This document shows, piece by piece, positions 16,887 through 25,844 of a DNA stretch of 64,000 bases. The translations under genes were made by a program, and so were the position numbers. Source of the stretch: Planctomycetota bacterium (GTDB lineage Bacteria > Planctomycetota > J058 > JAJDCP01); contig JAJDCP010000165.1 of assembly GCA_029260765.1 (NCBI GenBank), forward strand, positions 24,442 through 88,441. The letters are read 5' to 3'. Under the pieces are notes generated by a model. It had not been told where the DNA came from. It searched no databases and saw only the letters and a list, made by a program, of their open reading frames with translations. Within the stretch, counting starts at the first letter, position 1; each line of letters starts with the position of its first letter.

Positions 16887-17798
16887 ATGTCACTTGTCGT
16901 CGTAGGCTCGGTCGCCATCGACTCCATCGACACCATCCACGGCTCGCACCACAATGTTCTGGGGGGGTCGGCAACACACTTCGCCCTGGCTGCGGGTTTC
17001 TTCACCCAGCCGAAGCTGGTCGGGGTGGTCGGCGACGATTTTCCCGACGACTTCATGGAGACCTTGAAGGGGCGGGATATCGATCTGGCAGGACTGTCCG
17101 TCGAGAAGGGCCAGACCTTCCGTTGGCATGGCCGCTACCACGCCGATATGAACAACCGTGACACCCTCGATGTGCAGCTCGGTCTATTCGGCGACTTCAA
17201 GCCCGTGCTGCCGGCCAGTTATCGCAAGGCTGAGTGCTTGTTCCTGGCCAACGGCAGCCCCGCAACCCAGAGTGCGGTGCTCGACCAGATGGAGAAACCC
17301 AAGCTGGTCTTCCTCGACACGATGGATCTCTGGATCAACACGGCCCTCAATGACTTGAAGGCGGTCCTGGCCCGCGTCGATGGAGTGGTGCTCAACGATT
17401 CTGAAGCACAGGCTCTGACCGGTCTGCACAACACGGTGGCCGCGGCGCGCAAGATCCATGATCTCGGTCCGCGTTTCGTGGTCGTCAAGAAGGGCGAGCA
17501 CGGTGCTCTCGCGGTCGCTGGCGATGACGTCTTCGTGTTGCCGGCCTTCCCGACCGAGAACGTTGTCGACCCCACCGGCGCGGGCGACACCTTTGCCGGC
17601 GGCATGCTCGGTTCGCTGTGCCGCGACGGCCTCGACAGCCTCGACTTCAACAAGCTGCGGCGCGCTGTCAGCTACGGCGTGGTGATGGGTTCGTTCAACG
17701 TCGAAGGCGTGGCGCACACTCGCCTGATGTCTCTCACCCGTTCAGCCATCGACCAGCGGCTGCGCGCATTTGCCAACCACATCGAGATCCCGTTTTGA
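16887..17798 (+). CDS. PfkB-family sugar/nucleoside kinase
   Basis: The 303-residue product starts at ATG 16887 (MSLVVVGSVAIDSI) and shows both PfkB signatures: 'NVLGGSATHFALAAGFF' at the N-terminus and the C-terminal 'VDPTGAGDTFAGGMLGSL' with the catalytic Asp and anion hole. Substrate cannot be read from sequence; adenosine/ribokinase-like members are closest in pattern. It sits 8 bases before alaS and 40 bases after amrB, so it is likely in the same transcription unit. Given mtnP upstream, a nucleoside or ribose-type substrate is conceivable but unproven. Confidence 0.85.
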   Translation: MSLVVVGSVAIDSIDTIHGSHHNVLGGSATHFALAAGFFTQPKLVGVVGDDFPDDFMETLKGRDIDLAGLSVEKGQTFRWHGRYHADMNNRDTLDVQLGLFGDFKPVLPASYRKAECLFLANGSPATQSAVLDQMEKPKLVFLDTMDLWINTALNDLKAVLARVDGVVLNDSEAQALTGLHNTVAAARKIHDLGPRFVVVKKGEHGALAVAGDDVFVLPAFPTENVVDPTGAGDTFAGGMLGSLCRDGLDSLDFNKLRRAVSYGVVMGSFNVEGVAHTRLMSLTRSAIDQRLRAFANHIEIPF

Positions 17799-17806
17799 GG
17801 CCTTTC

Positions 17807-20395
17807 ATGAAATCCTCGGACATCCGTCAGCGCTTCCTCGACTTCTTCGCAGAGAAGGGGCACGAGCAGGTTCATAGTTCCCCCGTCATCCCGCAAGGCG
17901 ACCCGACGCTGCTGTTTACCAACGCGGGCATGAACCAGTTCAAGGACGTTTTTCTGGGGTTGGAGAAGCGCGCGATTCCGCGTGCGACCACTTCGCAGAA
18001 GTGCATCCGGGCTGGGGGAAAGCACAACGACCTCGAGAACGTGGGGCGTACTGAACGGCACCAGACGTTCTTCGAGATGCTCGGCAACTTCTCCTTTGGG
18101 GACTACTTCAAGCGCGAGGCGATCAGCTACGCCTGGGAGTTTCTCACCGAGGTCTGCAAGATCCCGCGCGACTTGCTGGTCGTCACGGTTTTCCGTGAAG
18201 ACGAGGAGAGCGCGGCGCTCTGGCGCGAGATCGCCGGGCTGCCTGACGGATTGGTGGTCCGCCTGGGTGAAAAAGACAACTTCTGGAGCATGGGCGACAC
18301 GGGCCCCTGCGGTCCGTGCACCGAGATCCACTTCGACTACCAGCCCGGCTCTGGGCTGCCCACTGAAGACGACTTCGAGAACGGCCGCTACGTCGAGGTC
18401 TGGAACCTGGTGTTCATGCAGTTCGACCAGAAGGCCGATGGCACGCGGGTGCCTCTGCCTGCGCCCAGCGTCGACACCGGCATGGGGCTTGAGCGGTTGA
18501 GCTGCGTGTTGCAGAACGTCAACAGCAACTACAAGACCGACTTGTTCGCGAGTTTGCTCGCCGAGATCGCCGAAACCGTGGGGGTTCCCTACGACCACGG
18601 CAAGGCAGGCGTGCCCCATCGAGTGATCGCAGACCATGTGCGCGCGCTGTCCTTCTCCTTCGCAGACGGTGCGCTGCCGAGCAATACCGGGCGCGGCTAT
18701 GTGCTGCGGCGTATTCTGCGTCGGGCCGCCCGCTTTGCCTACGAGCTCGGCGTGCGTGAACCGGTGATCTACCGTTTCGTACCGACATTGGTCGCGATGA
18801 TGGGCGACGCGTTCCCCGAGCTGCGCGCCAGCGAGCAGCACATCATCACCCAGATCCGCACCGAAGAAGAGAGCTTCCAACGCAACCTCGAGCGCGGCAT
18901 GATCGAGTTCGAGAAGCTCAACGCAGACTTGTCTTCGGGCGAGACGATCCCCGGCGAGCAGGCTTTCACGCTGTACGATACCCATGGTTTCCCGCTCGAT
19001 ATGACCTGCCAGATGGCGGAGGAGCGTGGACTGCTGGTCGATCATGAAGGATTCGAGGCCGCGCGAGCCCAGGCGCGTGAGCGCTCCGCTGGTGTCAAGG
19101 CCTTCCAGGCCGAAGACCTCTCCGAGTTCCAGAGCGAGGTTCCGACCGAGTTCCTCGGCTATACCTCGCTGGAGGCGGACGCTACCGTCCTCCACTGCAC
19201 CGCTACGCACCTGTTGCTCAATCGGACTCCCTTCTATCCGGAAGGGGGAGGCCAGGTCGCCGACCACGGCAGAGTCGAGATCGGCGACGCCGGCTTCGTG
19301 GTCGAGGACACACAGAAACACGGCCATCTGATCCTGCATGTCGGGCACTGGCAGGGCGAGGTCGCGTCCAGCGGCGCCGCAGCCCGCGCGAAGGTCGATC
19401 GGACCCGGCGTGAAGATACGATGCGCAACCACACGGCCACACACCTGCTGCATTGGGCCTTGCGCGGAGTGCTGGGTGAACATGTGCGGCAACAGGGGTC
19501 GAAGGTGCACCCCGACTACCTGCGTTTCGACCTGGCGCACAATGCGGCGCTGCGTCCTGAGGAACTGGCAGAGGTCGAAGCGCGCATCAACGCGAAGATC
19601 CTGCTGAACGAAGACGTGCAGACCTACGAGACGCAGCTCGAGGCGGCCAAAGCCGATGGTGTCATCGCCTTCTTCGATGAGAAATACGGCGAAGATGTGC
19701 GGGTCGTGCGCTGTGGCGAAGACGGCTACTCAAGCGAGCTCTGCGGTGGCACGCACTGCCAACGCACCGGCGATATCGGCATGTTCGCCATCGTCGAGGA
19801 AAAACCCCTGCAGACCGGAGTGCGGCGCATCGTCGCCTACACGGGCCGCGGCGCGCTCCAACTCTTGCAGTCGAAGCGCGCGGTCGTGCAGTCTTTGACG
19901 CGCTTGTTGTCTTCTGCGGAGGACAAGTTGCTCGAGCGTACCGAGAAGCTGATCAAAGATCTGAAACAGGCCCGCAAGCAGGGCCCGACCGCGCGTCCCC
20001 AGCTGAAACTGGACGCCGCGGGCATTTTGGCCGGGGCAGAGCAGCGCGAGTTGGGAGCTGCCGGCTCGGTGTACTTGGTTGCGCGTGAGATTGAAGGCGC
20101 GGACATGAACGGGCTGCGCGAGCTTGCCGACCGCCTCAAGGGCGATCCTCGCAAGCCCGCCGCAGGTTTGCTTGCCGCACGCCAGGGGAGCAAAGTCTTC
20201 CTGGTTGCCTTTGCCTCCAAGGCCATCGCCAAGACCTTTCACGCCGGCAATCTGGTCAAGGGCGTGGCTCCTCTGGTCGGTGGAGGGGGCGGCGGGCGAC
20301 CCGACATGGCGCAGGCGGGAGGCAAGAACCCGGCCGGACTGCCGGACGCCTTGAAGAAGGCACAGGAGGTGCTCGCCTCCGCTGCAGCGTCTTGA
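17807..20395 (+). CDS. alaS: alanyl-tRNA synthetase
   Basis: The 862-residue product is full length for bacterial AlaRS. It starts MKSSDIRQRFLDFFAEKGHE, has class II motifs ('SSPVIPQGDPTLLFTNAGMN', 'RATTSQKCIRAGGKHNDLENVG', 'FEMLGNFSFGDYFK'), the 'GMGLERL' motif, the editing-domain metal ligands (HTATHLLH and CGGTHCQRTGDIG) and a C-terminal Gly-rich DHHA1/C-Ala region (GGGGGGRPDMAQAGG). It charges tRNA-Ala and clears mischarged Ser/Gly. The start 8 bases after the PfkB kinase stop suggests co-transcription. Confidence 0.97.
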   Translation: MKSSDIRQRFLDFFAEKGHEQVHSSPVIPQGDPTLLFTNAGMNQFKDVFLGLEKRAIPRATTSQKCIRAGGKHNDLENVGRTERHQTFFEMLGNFSFGDYFKREAISYAWEFLTEVCKIPRDLLVVTVFREDEESAALWREIAGLPDGLVVRLGEKDNFWSMGDTGPCGPCTEIHFDYQPGSGLPTEDDFENGRYVEVWNLVFMQFDQKADGTRVPLPAPSVDTGMGLERLSCVLQNVNSNYKTDLFASLLAEIAETVGVPYDHGKAGVPHRVIADHVRALSFSFADGALPSNTGRGYVLRRILRRAARFAYELGVREPVIYRFVPTLVAMMGDAFPELRASEQHIITQIRTEEESFQRNLERGMIEFEKLNADLSSGETIPGEQAFTLYDTHGFPLDMTCQMAEERGLLVDHEGFEAARAQARERSAGVKAFQAEDLSEFQSEVPTEFLGYTSLEADATVLHCTATHLLLNRTPFYPEGGGQVADHGRVEIGDAGFVVEDTQKHGHLILHVGHWQGEVASSGAAARAKVDRTRREDTMRNHTATHLLHWALRGVLGEHVRQQGSKVHPDYLRFDLAHNAALRPEELAEVEARINAKILLNEDVQTYETQLEAAKADGVIAFFDEKYGEDVRVVRCGEDGYSSELCGGTHCQRTGDIGMFAIVEEKPLQTGVRRIVAYTGRGALQLLQSKRAVVQSLTRLLSSAEDKLLERTEKLIKDLKQARKQGPTARPQLKLDAAGILAGAEQRELGAAGSVYLVAREIEGADMNGLRELADRLKGDPRKPAAGLLAARQGSKVFLVAFASKAIAKTFHAGNLVKGVAPLVGGGGGGRPDMAQAGGKNPAGLPDALKKAQEVLASAAAS

Positions 20396-20512
20396 GATGC
20401 TTCGCGCTGCCTGGGTCATTCCATTGAACACAAGGCTTTGCGAGAAACTTCAACACCTCCGCCAGTCTTCGCGGTAGTTTGACAAAGACGCCGGATCTGC
20501 GATCTCAATCGG

Positions 20513-23500
20513 ATGAAGCTGTTCTCCAAGTTGTTGCTGTTGACGCTCTTGCCCGGTGCGCTGGGCTTGGGCGTGGTCTCGACCATCAGCCTGCTGGGCG
20601 CCCCAACTGTGGGCCAGCGGGTGCTGCTGCTGGTCGTAGTCGGGTTGCCGCTGTTTCTGTGCGCGGCCATCGCCACGCGCGCAGTGTTGAAGCCCGTCCG
20701 GCAGCTGAGCAAGGCATGGGCCCGGCTGGCCGGTGGTGACCGCGAGGTGAGGTTTCCCGAATCGCCGGGGCAGGATGCGCTGGCTGGGCTGGGGCGCTCC
20801 TTCAACGAGCTCGCAGACAAGCTGCAGAATGCGCGGACGGACGGTGCGCTGTCCCAGAGCGATGCCACCTTCCGACAGCTGGCAGAGACCATCGACGCGG
20901 TGTTCTGGCTGGCCAACCTCAAGAAGGACAAGCTCTTCTATGTCAGCCCGGCGGGGGAGACCATCTTTGGCCTTCCTTGCGAGCGGTTGTACGAGGAGCC
21001 GGAGCGCTTGCTGCAGATCTGCCATCCCGAAGATCGCGAGAAACTGTCTCACAGTTTGATCGACCAGGGCGGCCTCGCCGAGCACGAATACCGCATCACG
21101 CGTCCCGATGGCACTGAGCTCTGGGTCCGCACCCGTACCTTTCCGGTCTGTGATGCGCAGGGCGCGCCGTACCACCTGGCTGGGATCACCGAGGACATCA
21201 CCAAGGAGAAACAGGTCGCCGGAGAGCTGCGGGCGAGTGAGAAACGCTACCGGGACCTGGTCGAGCTGAGCCATGACCTGATCTGGTCGGTCGATGCCCG
21301 GGGCTTTTGGACCTTCGTCAACCGCACTGGGGCCCTCCAGATCTACGGCTACGAGCCGGCGGAGATGCTCGGCAAGCCGTTCGTTGATTTCCTCTGGCCC
21401 AGCGTGGTCGAGCGGGACATGCAGACGCTCCGCAAGATCAAGTCGGGCCAGAAGCTGCTCAACTTCCCGACGGTCCATCGCCGCAAAGACGGGCGCAAGG
21501 TGCACTTGAGCTTCAATGCCAGCGTGGTGCGCGACGACACCGGCAAAGTCCTGGGGGTGGCGGGCACGGCCAGGGATATGTCCAGCGAGATCGAGAGCAA
21601 AGAACGCTACCGGGTGCTGACCGAGAACGCTCCGGAGGCCATCGTGCTGCTCGATGTGGTGTCTGATCGGTTCATCGAGGTCAATGAGAATGCGGTCAAG
21701 CTCTTCCGCATGCCTCGAGAGCAGTTGCTTCGCAGTGGCCCGAAGGACGTGAGCCCAGCCCTGCAGCCAGACGGCCGACCTTCGAGCCAGCTCGCTGCCG
21801 AAGCCGTCGCGGCTGTCATGCGCGGGACGACACAGGTTTTCGAGTGGATGCACCGCGATGCAGAGGGACGCGAGGTGCTCTGCGAGGTGCGCTTGAACCT
21901 GATGCCCTATGAGGGGCGGCAACTGGTACGCGGCAGTGTGACCGACATCACAGAGCGCAAGCTTGCCGAAGAGGCTGTGCGTGCGAGTGAGCAGAACCTC
22001 AGCATCACCCTGGACAGCATCGGGGATGCCGTGATTGCCAGCGACGCAGCGGGCGTCGTGACCCGCATCAACCCAGTAGCCGAGCGCCTGGTCGGTTGGA
22101 GTAAGGCAGATGTGCTCGGCCAACCCCTCGAACACGTTTTCCGTCTGCGCGCGACGGAGACCGCCCTGGATCTTGAGAATCCAGTCCGCCAGGTGATGCG
22201 CTCCGGGCAGCTGGTGGCACCGCACGAGCATGCCGTTCTGGTCTCCCGCGATGGCAGCGAGTCGCTGGTCTCCTACCGCGGTTCTCCGATTTCGCGTGGG
22301 CGGGACGTGCTCGGGGTGGTGTTGGTCTTCCGCGATGTGACCGAAGAGCAGGCGATCCAGCGGCATCTGCGCCAGGTGCAGAAACTCGAAGCCATCGGGC
22401 GCCTGGCGGGAGGCATCGCCCATGACTTCAACAACCTGCTGTGCGGCATCATGGGCTACGCTGAGCTGCTGTACCGTTCGTTGGAAGCCAGCGATCCGGA
22501 GCAGGCCGGTTTCGCGCACACGATCATCAAGACCTCACAGCGCGCGTCGGAGTTGACCCGACAGCTGCTGGCATTCTCGCGCAAAGGCCCGTTGCAGTCG
22601 CGTCCGGTGGACATGCATGAGGTCGTGCAGGAAGTGATCACGTTAGCCGAGCGCATCATCGATCGGCGCATCGAGATCGAAACGCTGCTGCAAGCGGACT
22701 CGGCGCAGGTCACCGGCGATCCCTCCCAGCTGCAGAATGCAGTCTTGAACCTGGTGGTCAATGCCCGCGACGCGATGCCCGAGGGCGGGAAGTTGCGGAT
22801 CGCCACCCGTAGTCTCGCATTGTCTGAGGCCGACTGCCGTGACAAGCTGTCCGGGCTCGAGCCAGGGCCTCACGTGGAGCTCTCGGTCAGCGACACGGGG
22901 GTCGGGATCAGTGCGCCCATCATCGACCACATCTTCGAGCCCTTCTACACGACCAAAGGGGTGGGAAAGGGCACCGGCCTGGGCCTGTCTGTGGTGTACG
23001 GCACCCTGCAGGCGCATCGCGGCAAGATTCTGGTCGAGAGTCAGCCCGGTGAAGGCAGCTGTTTCCGCATGGTCCTGCCTGTCTCTGACGCCGAAGCCGT
23101 CGAGCGGCGGCCCAGCGACGAGCGGGCCCTCAGCGGGCATGGTTGCATACTGCTGGTCGACGATGAAGAGGTGGTGCGGACGATGGCGGGTCGATTGTTG
23201 CGCGAGCTGGGCTACACCGTGCGGATCGCGTGCGACGGACCCGAGGCGTTGGAGATCTATCGCGAGCAGGGGGCCGAGATCGACCTGGTGCTGCTCGACA
23301 TGGTGATGCCGAAGCTCAATGGTCGCGAAACTCTACGGGCGCTGCGTGAGCTCGACCCGGAGGTGCGGGTGTTGATCGCAACGGGTTATGATGTCGAGGC
23401 GGAGGGAGATCCGATCTTTGAGCACGGAGTGATCGACAAGCCCTTTGAAATGAATGAGCTCGCGCGGAGGATCACCGAGTTGTTGGGAGGCGGGCGGAGC

Positions 23501-23530
23501 GACACGTTCCCTACTCCGCTGCAGGCCTGA
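20513..23530 (+). CDS. multi-PAS hybrid sensor histidine kinase with receiver domain
   Basis: The 1005-residue product has two N-terminal TM helices (~5-28 and 36-56), a HAMP-like segment (~57-105), four PAS domains (~118-232, 243-358, 364-484, 492-610), a HisKA domain with the phospho-acceptor His637 in GGIAHDFNNLL, an ATPase domain (N-box Asn ~746-750, DTGVGIS ~795-800, GTGLGLSVV ~820) and a C-terminal receiver with phospho-acceptor Asp929 and Lys976. The two TM helices have almost no periplasmic loop, so signals are probably cytoplasmic via PAS domains. A TTGACA at 20479 could be a -35 element but no good -10 follows. No partner output regulator is adjacent. It converges with the PP2C gene. 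Confidence 0.93.
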   Translation: MKLFSKLLLLTLLPGALGLGVVSTISLLGAPTVGQRVLLLVVVGLPLFLCAAIATRAVLKPVRQLSKAWARLAGGDREVRFPESPGQDALAGLGRSFNELADKLQNARTDGALSQSDATFRQLAETIDAVFWLANLKKDKLFYVSPAGETIFGLPCERLYEEPERLLQICHPEDREKLSHSLIDQGGLAEHEYRITRPDGTELWVRTRTFPVCDAQGAPYHLAGITEDITKEKQVAGELRASEKRYRDLVELSHDLIWSVDARGFWTFVNRTGALQIYGYEPAEMLGKPFVDFLWPSVVERDMQTLRKIKSGQKLLNFPTVHRRKDGRKVHLSFNASVVRDDTGKVLGVAGTARDMSSEIESKERYRVLTENAPEAIVLLDVVSDRFIEVNENAVKLFRMPREQLLRSGPKDVSPALQPDGRPSSQLAAEAVAAVMRGTTQVFEWMHRDAEGREVLCEVRLNLMPYEGRQLVRGSVTDITERKLAEEAVRASEQNLSITLDSIGDAVIASDAAGVVTRINPVAERLVGWSKADVLGQPLEHVFRLRATETALDLENPVRQVMRSGQLVAPHEHAVLVSRDGSESLVSYRGSPISRGRDVLGVVLVFRDVTEEQAIQRHLRQVQKLEAIGRLAGGIAHDFNNLLCGIMGYAELLYRSLEASDPEQAGFAHTIIKTSQRASELTRQLLAFSRKGPLQSRPVDMHEVVQEVITLAERIIDRRIEIETLLQADSAQVTGDPSQLQNAVLNLVVNARDAMPEGGKLRIATRSLALSEADCRDKLSGLEPGPHVELSVSDTGVGISAPIIDHIFEPFYTTKGVGKGTGLGLSVVYGTLQAHRGKILVESQPGEGSCFRMVLPVSDAEAVERRPSDERALSGHGCILLVDDEEVVRTMAGRLLRELGYTVRIACDGPEALEIYREQGAEIDLVLLDMVMPKLNGRETLRALRELDPEVRVLIATGYDVEAEGDPIFEHGVIDKPFEMNELARRITELLGGGRSDTFPTPLQA

Positions 23531-23549
23531 ACTCGCGCTCCCGCGGCGC

Positions 23550-24869
23550 TCAACGCTGGGGGGCTGGAGCCGTCTGCACGGGTCCAAAGGGGCCGGAGCG
23601 CAGCGCACCCGGGCGCGCGGCCTGGGGGGTCTGCATCAAGCGCTGCGTCTCGCGACGTGCACCGCTCAGGCTCTCGTTGGCAACGCGCAGCCGCTGGCTC
23701 AGCTCGCGGCACATCCCCCAAAGCAACTTCACCGCCACCGCCTGCTCACGGTTGATCAATCCGAACAGCGCTTGCCGCTCGAGCGCGAGCACCATGCAGT
23801 CGATGTCAGCGACCACACTCGCCGAGCGTGGCGACTCGTCGACCAGGCACATCTCCCCGAAATGCACGCCGTCCTTCAAGGTCGCGACCACATCCTGCCC
23901 TTTGAGGATCTTGACCTGGCCATGCAGCAACACGTAGAAGATGAAGTCGAGGTCGCCTTCACGGATGATGAAGGACCCCGCGGCAAAGCGTTGCAGACTG
24001 GCCACATTGAGCACCCGCTGCAGCTCGGTGAAGGTCATGTGCTGGAACAGGGGAATCTGCTTGAGGGCCTGGAGCTTGCGTTCTGCATCCACCCCGAGGT
24101 CGACGCCCGTGTTTTCGGCCTCGGTGCGCAGGACCACTGCGGTGATGTTGTCCTTCCCGACCAGATTGGCGATCTCGATCAGCTCTCGTGCGGCCGCTTC
24201 GGGCTCGAGAGTGCTCAGGCAACGGCCGAGATCGTCCTGTTTGACGAAGTTGCTCAGTCCGTCAGAGCACAACAGGTAGGTGTCGCCCGGAGTCAGCTCG
24301 ATGTGCAGGGTCTCGACCTCGATCGACGCGTGATGCCCCACAGCCTGGGTGATCACGTTGGCGAGGGGCGAGCGGTCTGCTTCTTCGCGGTTGATGATGC
24401 CTTGCTTGAACAGTTCCATCGCCTGGGTCTGGTCTTCAGTCAGCTGGTGTACCTCGCCATTGCGAACGAGGTAGATGCGCGAGTCTCCGACGTGCGCGAG
24501 CACCGCATGCCGGCCCATGACCAACATCATCACCAGCGTGGTGCCCATGCCCTTTTTGCTCTTGTCCGCGTGGGCGACCGCGTGGATCTCGGCCGAGGTC
24601 TTCTCGACGGCCTGAGAGACCGCTCGTACGACCAACTCTCGGGTCTCGGGGTCGGGCTCGTTGGCGTACTGCTCGAACAACTCGCCCATCTGCTGGAAGC
24701 GTCGCTGCACGTTCTCGACACAGTAGGCGCTGGCGACCTCGCCGGCCGCCTCGCCTCCCATTCCGTCGCACACGAGGAACAGACCGAGCTCGTTGTCGAC
24801 CAGGAACGCGTCTTCGTTGTGGTCGCGTTGCTGGCCGACATCGGTCAGCCCGACGCCGAGCGTTTGCAT
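23550..24869 (-). CDS. PP2C-type protein phosphatase fused to a cyclic-nucleotide-binding domain
   Basis: The 439-residue product has a PP2C catalytic domain (residues ~1-250) with the metal-binding motifs 'QQRDHNEDAF', 'VCDGMGGEAAG', 'HVGDSRIYL', 'CSDGLSNF' and 'GKDNITAVV', then a cNMP-binding/Crp-type beta-roll (~268-385: GSFIIREGD, FYVLLHGQVKIL, FGEMCLVDESPRSASV). The tail is Ala/Pro/Arg-rich. It would dephosphorylate Ser/Thr-phosphoproteins, with activity or location modulated by the C-terminal roll; RSASV rather than RTAT leaves cAMP binding uncertain. It is a plausible counterpart of the FHA-kinase at 10874. Confidence 0.9.
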   Translation of the reverse strand: MQTLGVGLTDVGQQRDHNEDAFLVDNELGLFLVCDGMGGEAAGEVASAYCVENVQRRFQQMGELFEQYANEPDPETRELVVRAVSQAVEKTSAEIHAVAHADKSKKGMGTTLVMMLVMGRHAVLAHVGDSRIYLVRNGEVHQLTEDQTQAMELFKQGIINREEADRSPLANVITQAVGHHASIEVETLHIELTPGDTYLLCSDGLSNFVKQDDLGRCLSTLEPEAAARELIEIANLVGKDNITAVVLRTEAENTGVDLGVDAERKLQALKQIPLFQHMTFTELQRVLNVASLQRFAAGSFIIREGDLDFIFYVLLHGQVKILKGQDVVATLKDGVHFGEMCLVDESPRSASVVADIDCMVLALERQALFGLINREQAVAVKLLWGMCRELSQRLRVANESLSGARRETQRLMQTPQAARPGALRSGPFGPVQTAPAPQR

Positions 24870-24935
24870 GCCCTGCCCTTTCTTGCGTCCAGGATGTCGG
24901 TTCCATCTCGCAGGCTAGTCGATTTAGGCGATATT

Positions 24936-25844
24936 TCAAGACTCCTTATCGAGGTGCTGCACGAGGAAGGCTCTCCAGTCACCTGCGCTGCGCGTCTGGT
25001 CGATGCCGAGCCCAGCGGCCGCGATGCTGTCACGCATGCCCGCTTCAGCTTCCTGCAGGATGCCTGCGAGCACCATGCGGCCTGAGGGCGCCATCAGCGC
25101 TTGCAAGCCCTGTTCGAGCAAGCTCGCGATCACCACCGGCACTATGTTGACGAATACGAAGTCGAAAACCCCATCCCCGGCGAGCTCTGCCAGCGAGCCG
25201 AGCTTGACCTGCAAGCCCGCATCGACCCCGTGCTCGCGCGCGCATTCGAGGCTGGCGGGAAGAGCCGCGGGATCGACGTCGCAGGCCAGTGCCCGGTTGG
25301 CGGGTGGGGGCGCGCGGTCACTGAAGCCCTGGAGCAGCAAGCCGGTAACGGCGAGGATCCCCGATCCGCAGCCGACATCGAGCAGGCGCGCCTCGCGGGG
25401 CAGGAATTCTTCGGCCATCCTCAAGCAGAGTCTGGTGCTCGGGTGGACGCCACTACCGAAGGCTGCCCCCGGGCGGAGGCGCAGGCCGATGATCTCTGCC
25501 GGCCCACACGGTTGGCCTCGGGGCTGCAGCCAGATGCGCGGTGTCAGGCGGATCGGTTTGGGGTCGAAGGGATAGGGCCGGTCCCATGTGGGGCGCGCCG
25601 GGTTCAATCCGCAAGCGCGCGCGATCATCGCCAAGGGCCAGAGCCGTTCGTCGAGCTCTGCAGGCTCGACAGAGGCGGGCAGCTGACAATAGAGGGACAG
25701 CTGATGGTCCACCGCGGGCTGCAAACGCAAGTCCAGGGCTCCCACCCCCACAAGCAGCTCAGCGCAGGGCTCGACCAGCTCAGCGTCGAGCTGCAGACAC
25801 ACGTGCCGCAAGCCCGCTTCCTTCTCTCCTTCAGCGGCGCGCAA
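24936..25844 (-). CDS. prmA: ribosomal protein L11 methyltransferase-like SAM enzyme
   Basis: The 302-residue product resembles PrmA in length and order: a poorly conserved N-terminal substrate domain, 'LRLRPGAAFGSGVHPSTRLCL', SAM motif I 'LLDVGCGSGILAV', an acidic 'ACDVDPAAL' and 'DFVFVNIVPVVIASLL', which replaces the usual NILA..PL loop, then 'SGRMVLAGIL'. PrmA methylates L11 lysines. The altered catalytic-loop sequence means another substrate is possible. The start overlaps the end of the upstream coiled-coil/HAD gene by 14 bases, indicating coupling. Confidence 0.8.
   Translation of the reverse strand: MRAAEGEKEAGLRHVCLQLDAELVEPCAELLVGVGALDLRLQPAVDHQLSLYCQLPASVEPAELDERLWPLAMIARACGLNPARPTWDRPYPFDPKPIRLTPRIWLQPRGQPCGPAEIIGLRLRPGAAFGSGVHPSTRLCLRMAEEFLPREARLLDVGCGSGILAVTGLLLQGFSDRAPPPANRALACDVDPAALPASLECAREHGVDAGLQVKLGSLAELAGDGVFDFVFVNIVPVVIASLLEQGLQALMAPSGRMVLAGILQEAEAGMRDSIAAAGLGIDQTRSAGDWRAFLVQHLDKES

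Noticed and set aside
17672..19540. 622-codon minus-strand open frame
   Set aside because: Antisense shadow of alaS, which has all its family motifs.
20479..20510. TTGACA considered as promoter for the hybrid kinase
   Set aside because: No acceptable -10 element at 16-18 bp; the best match, CTCAAT, is 20 bp away.
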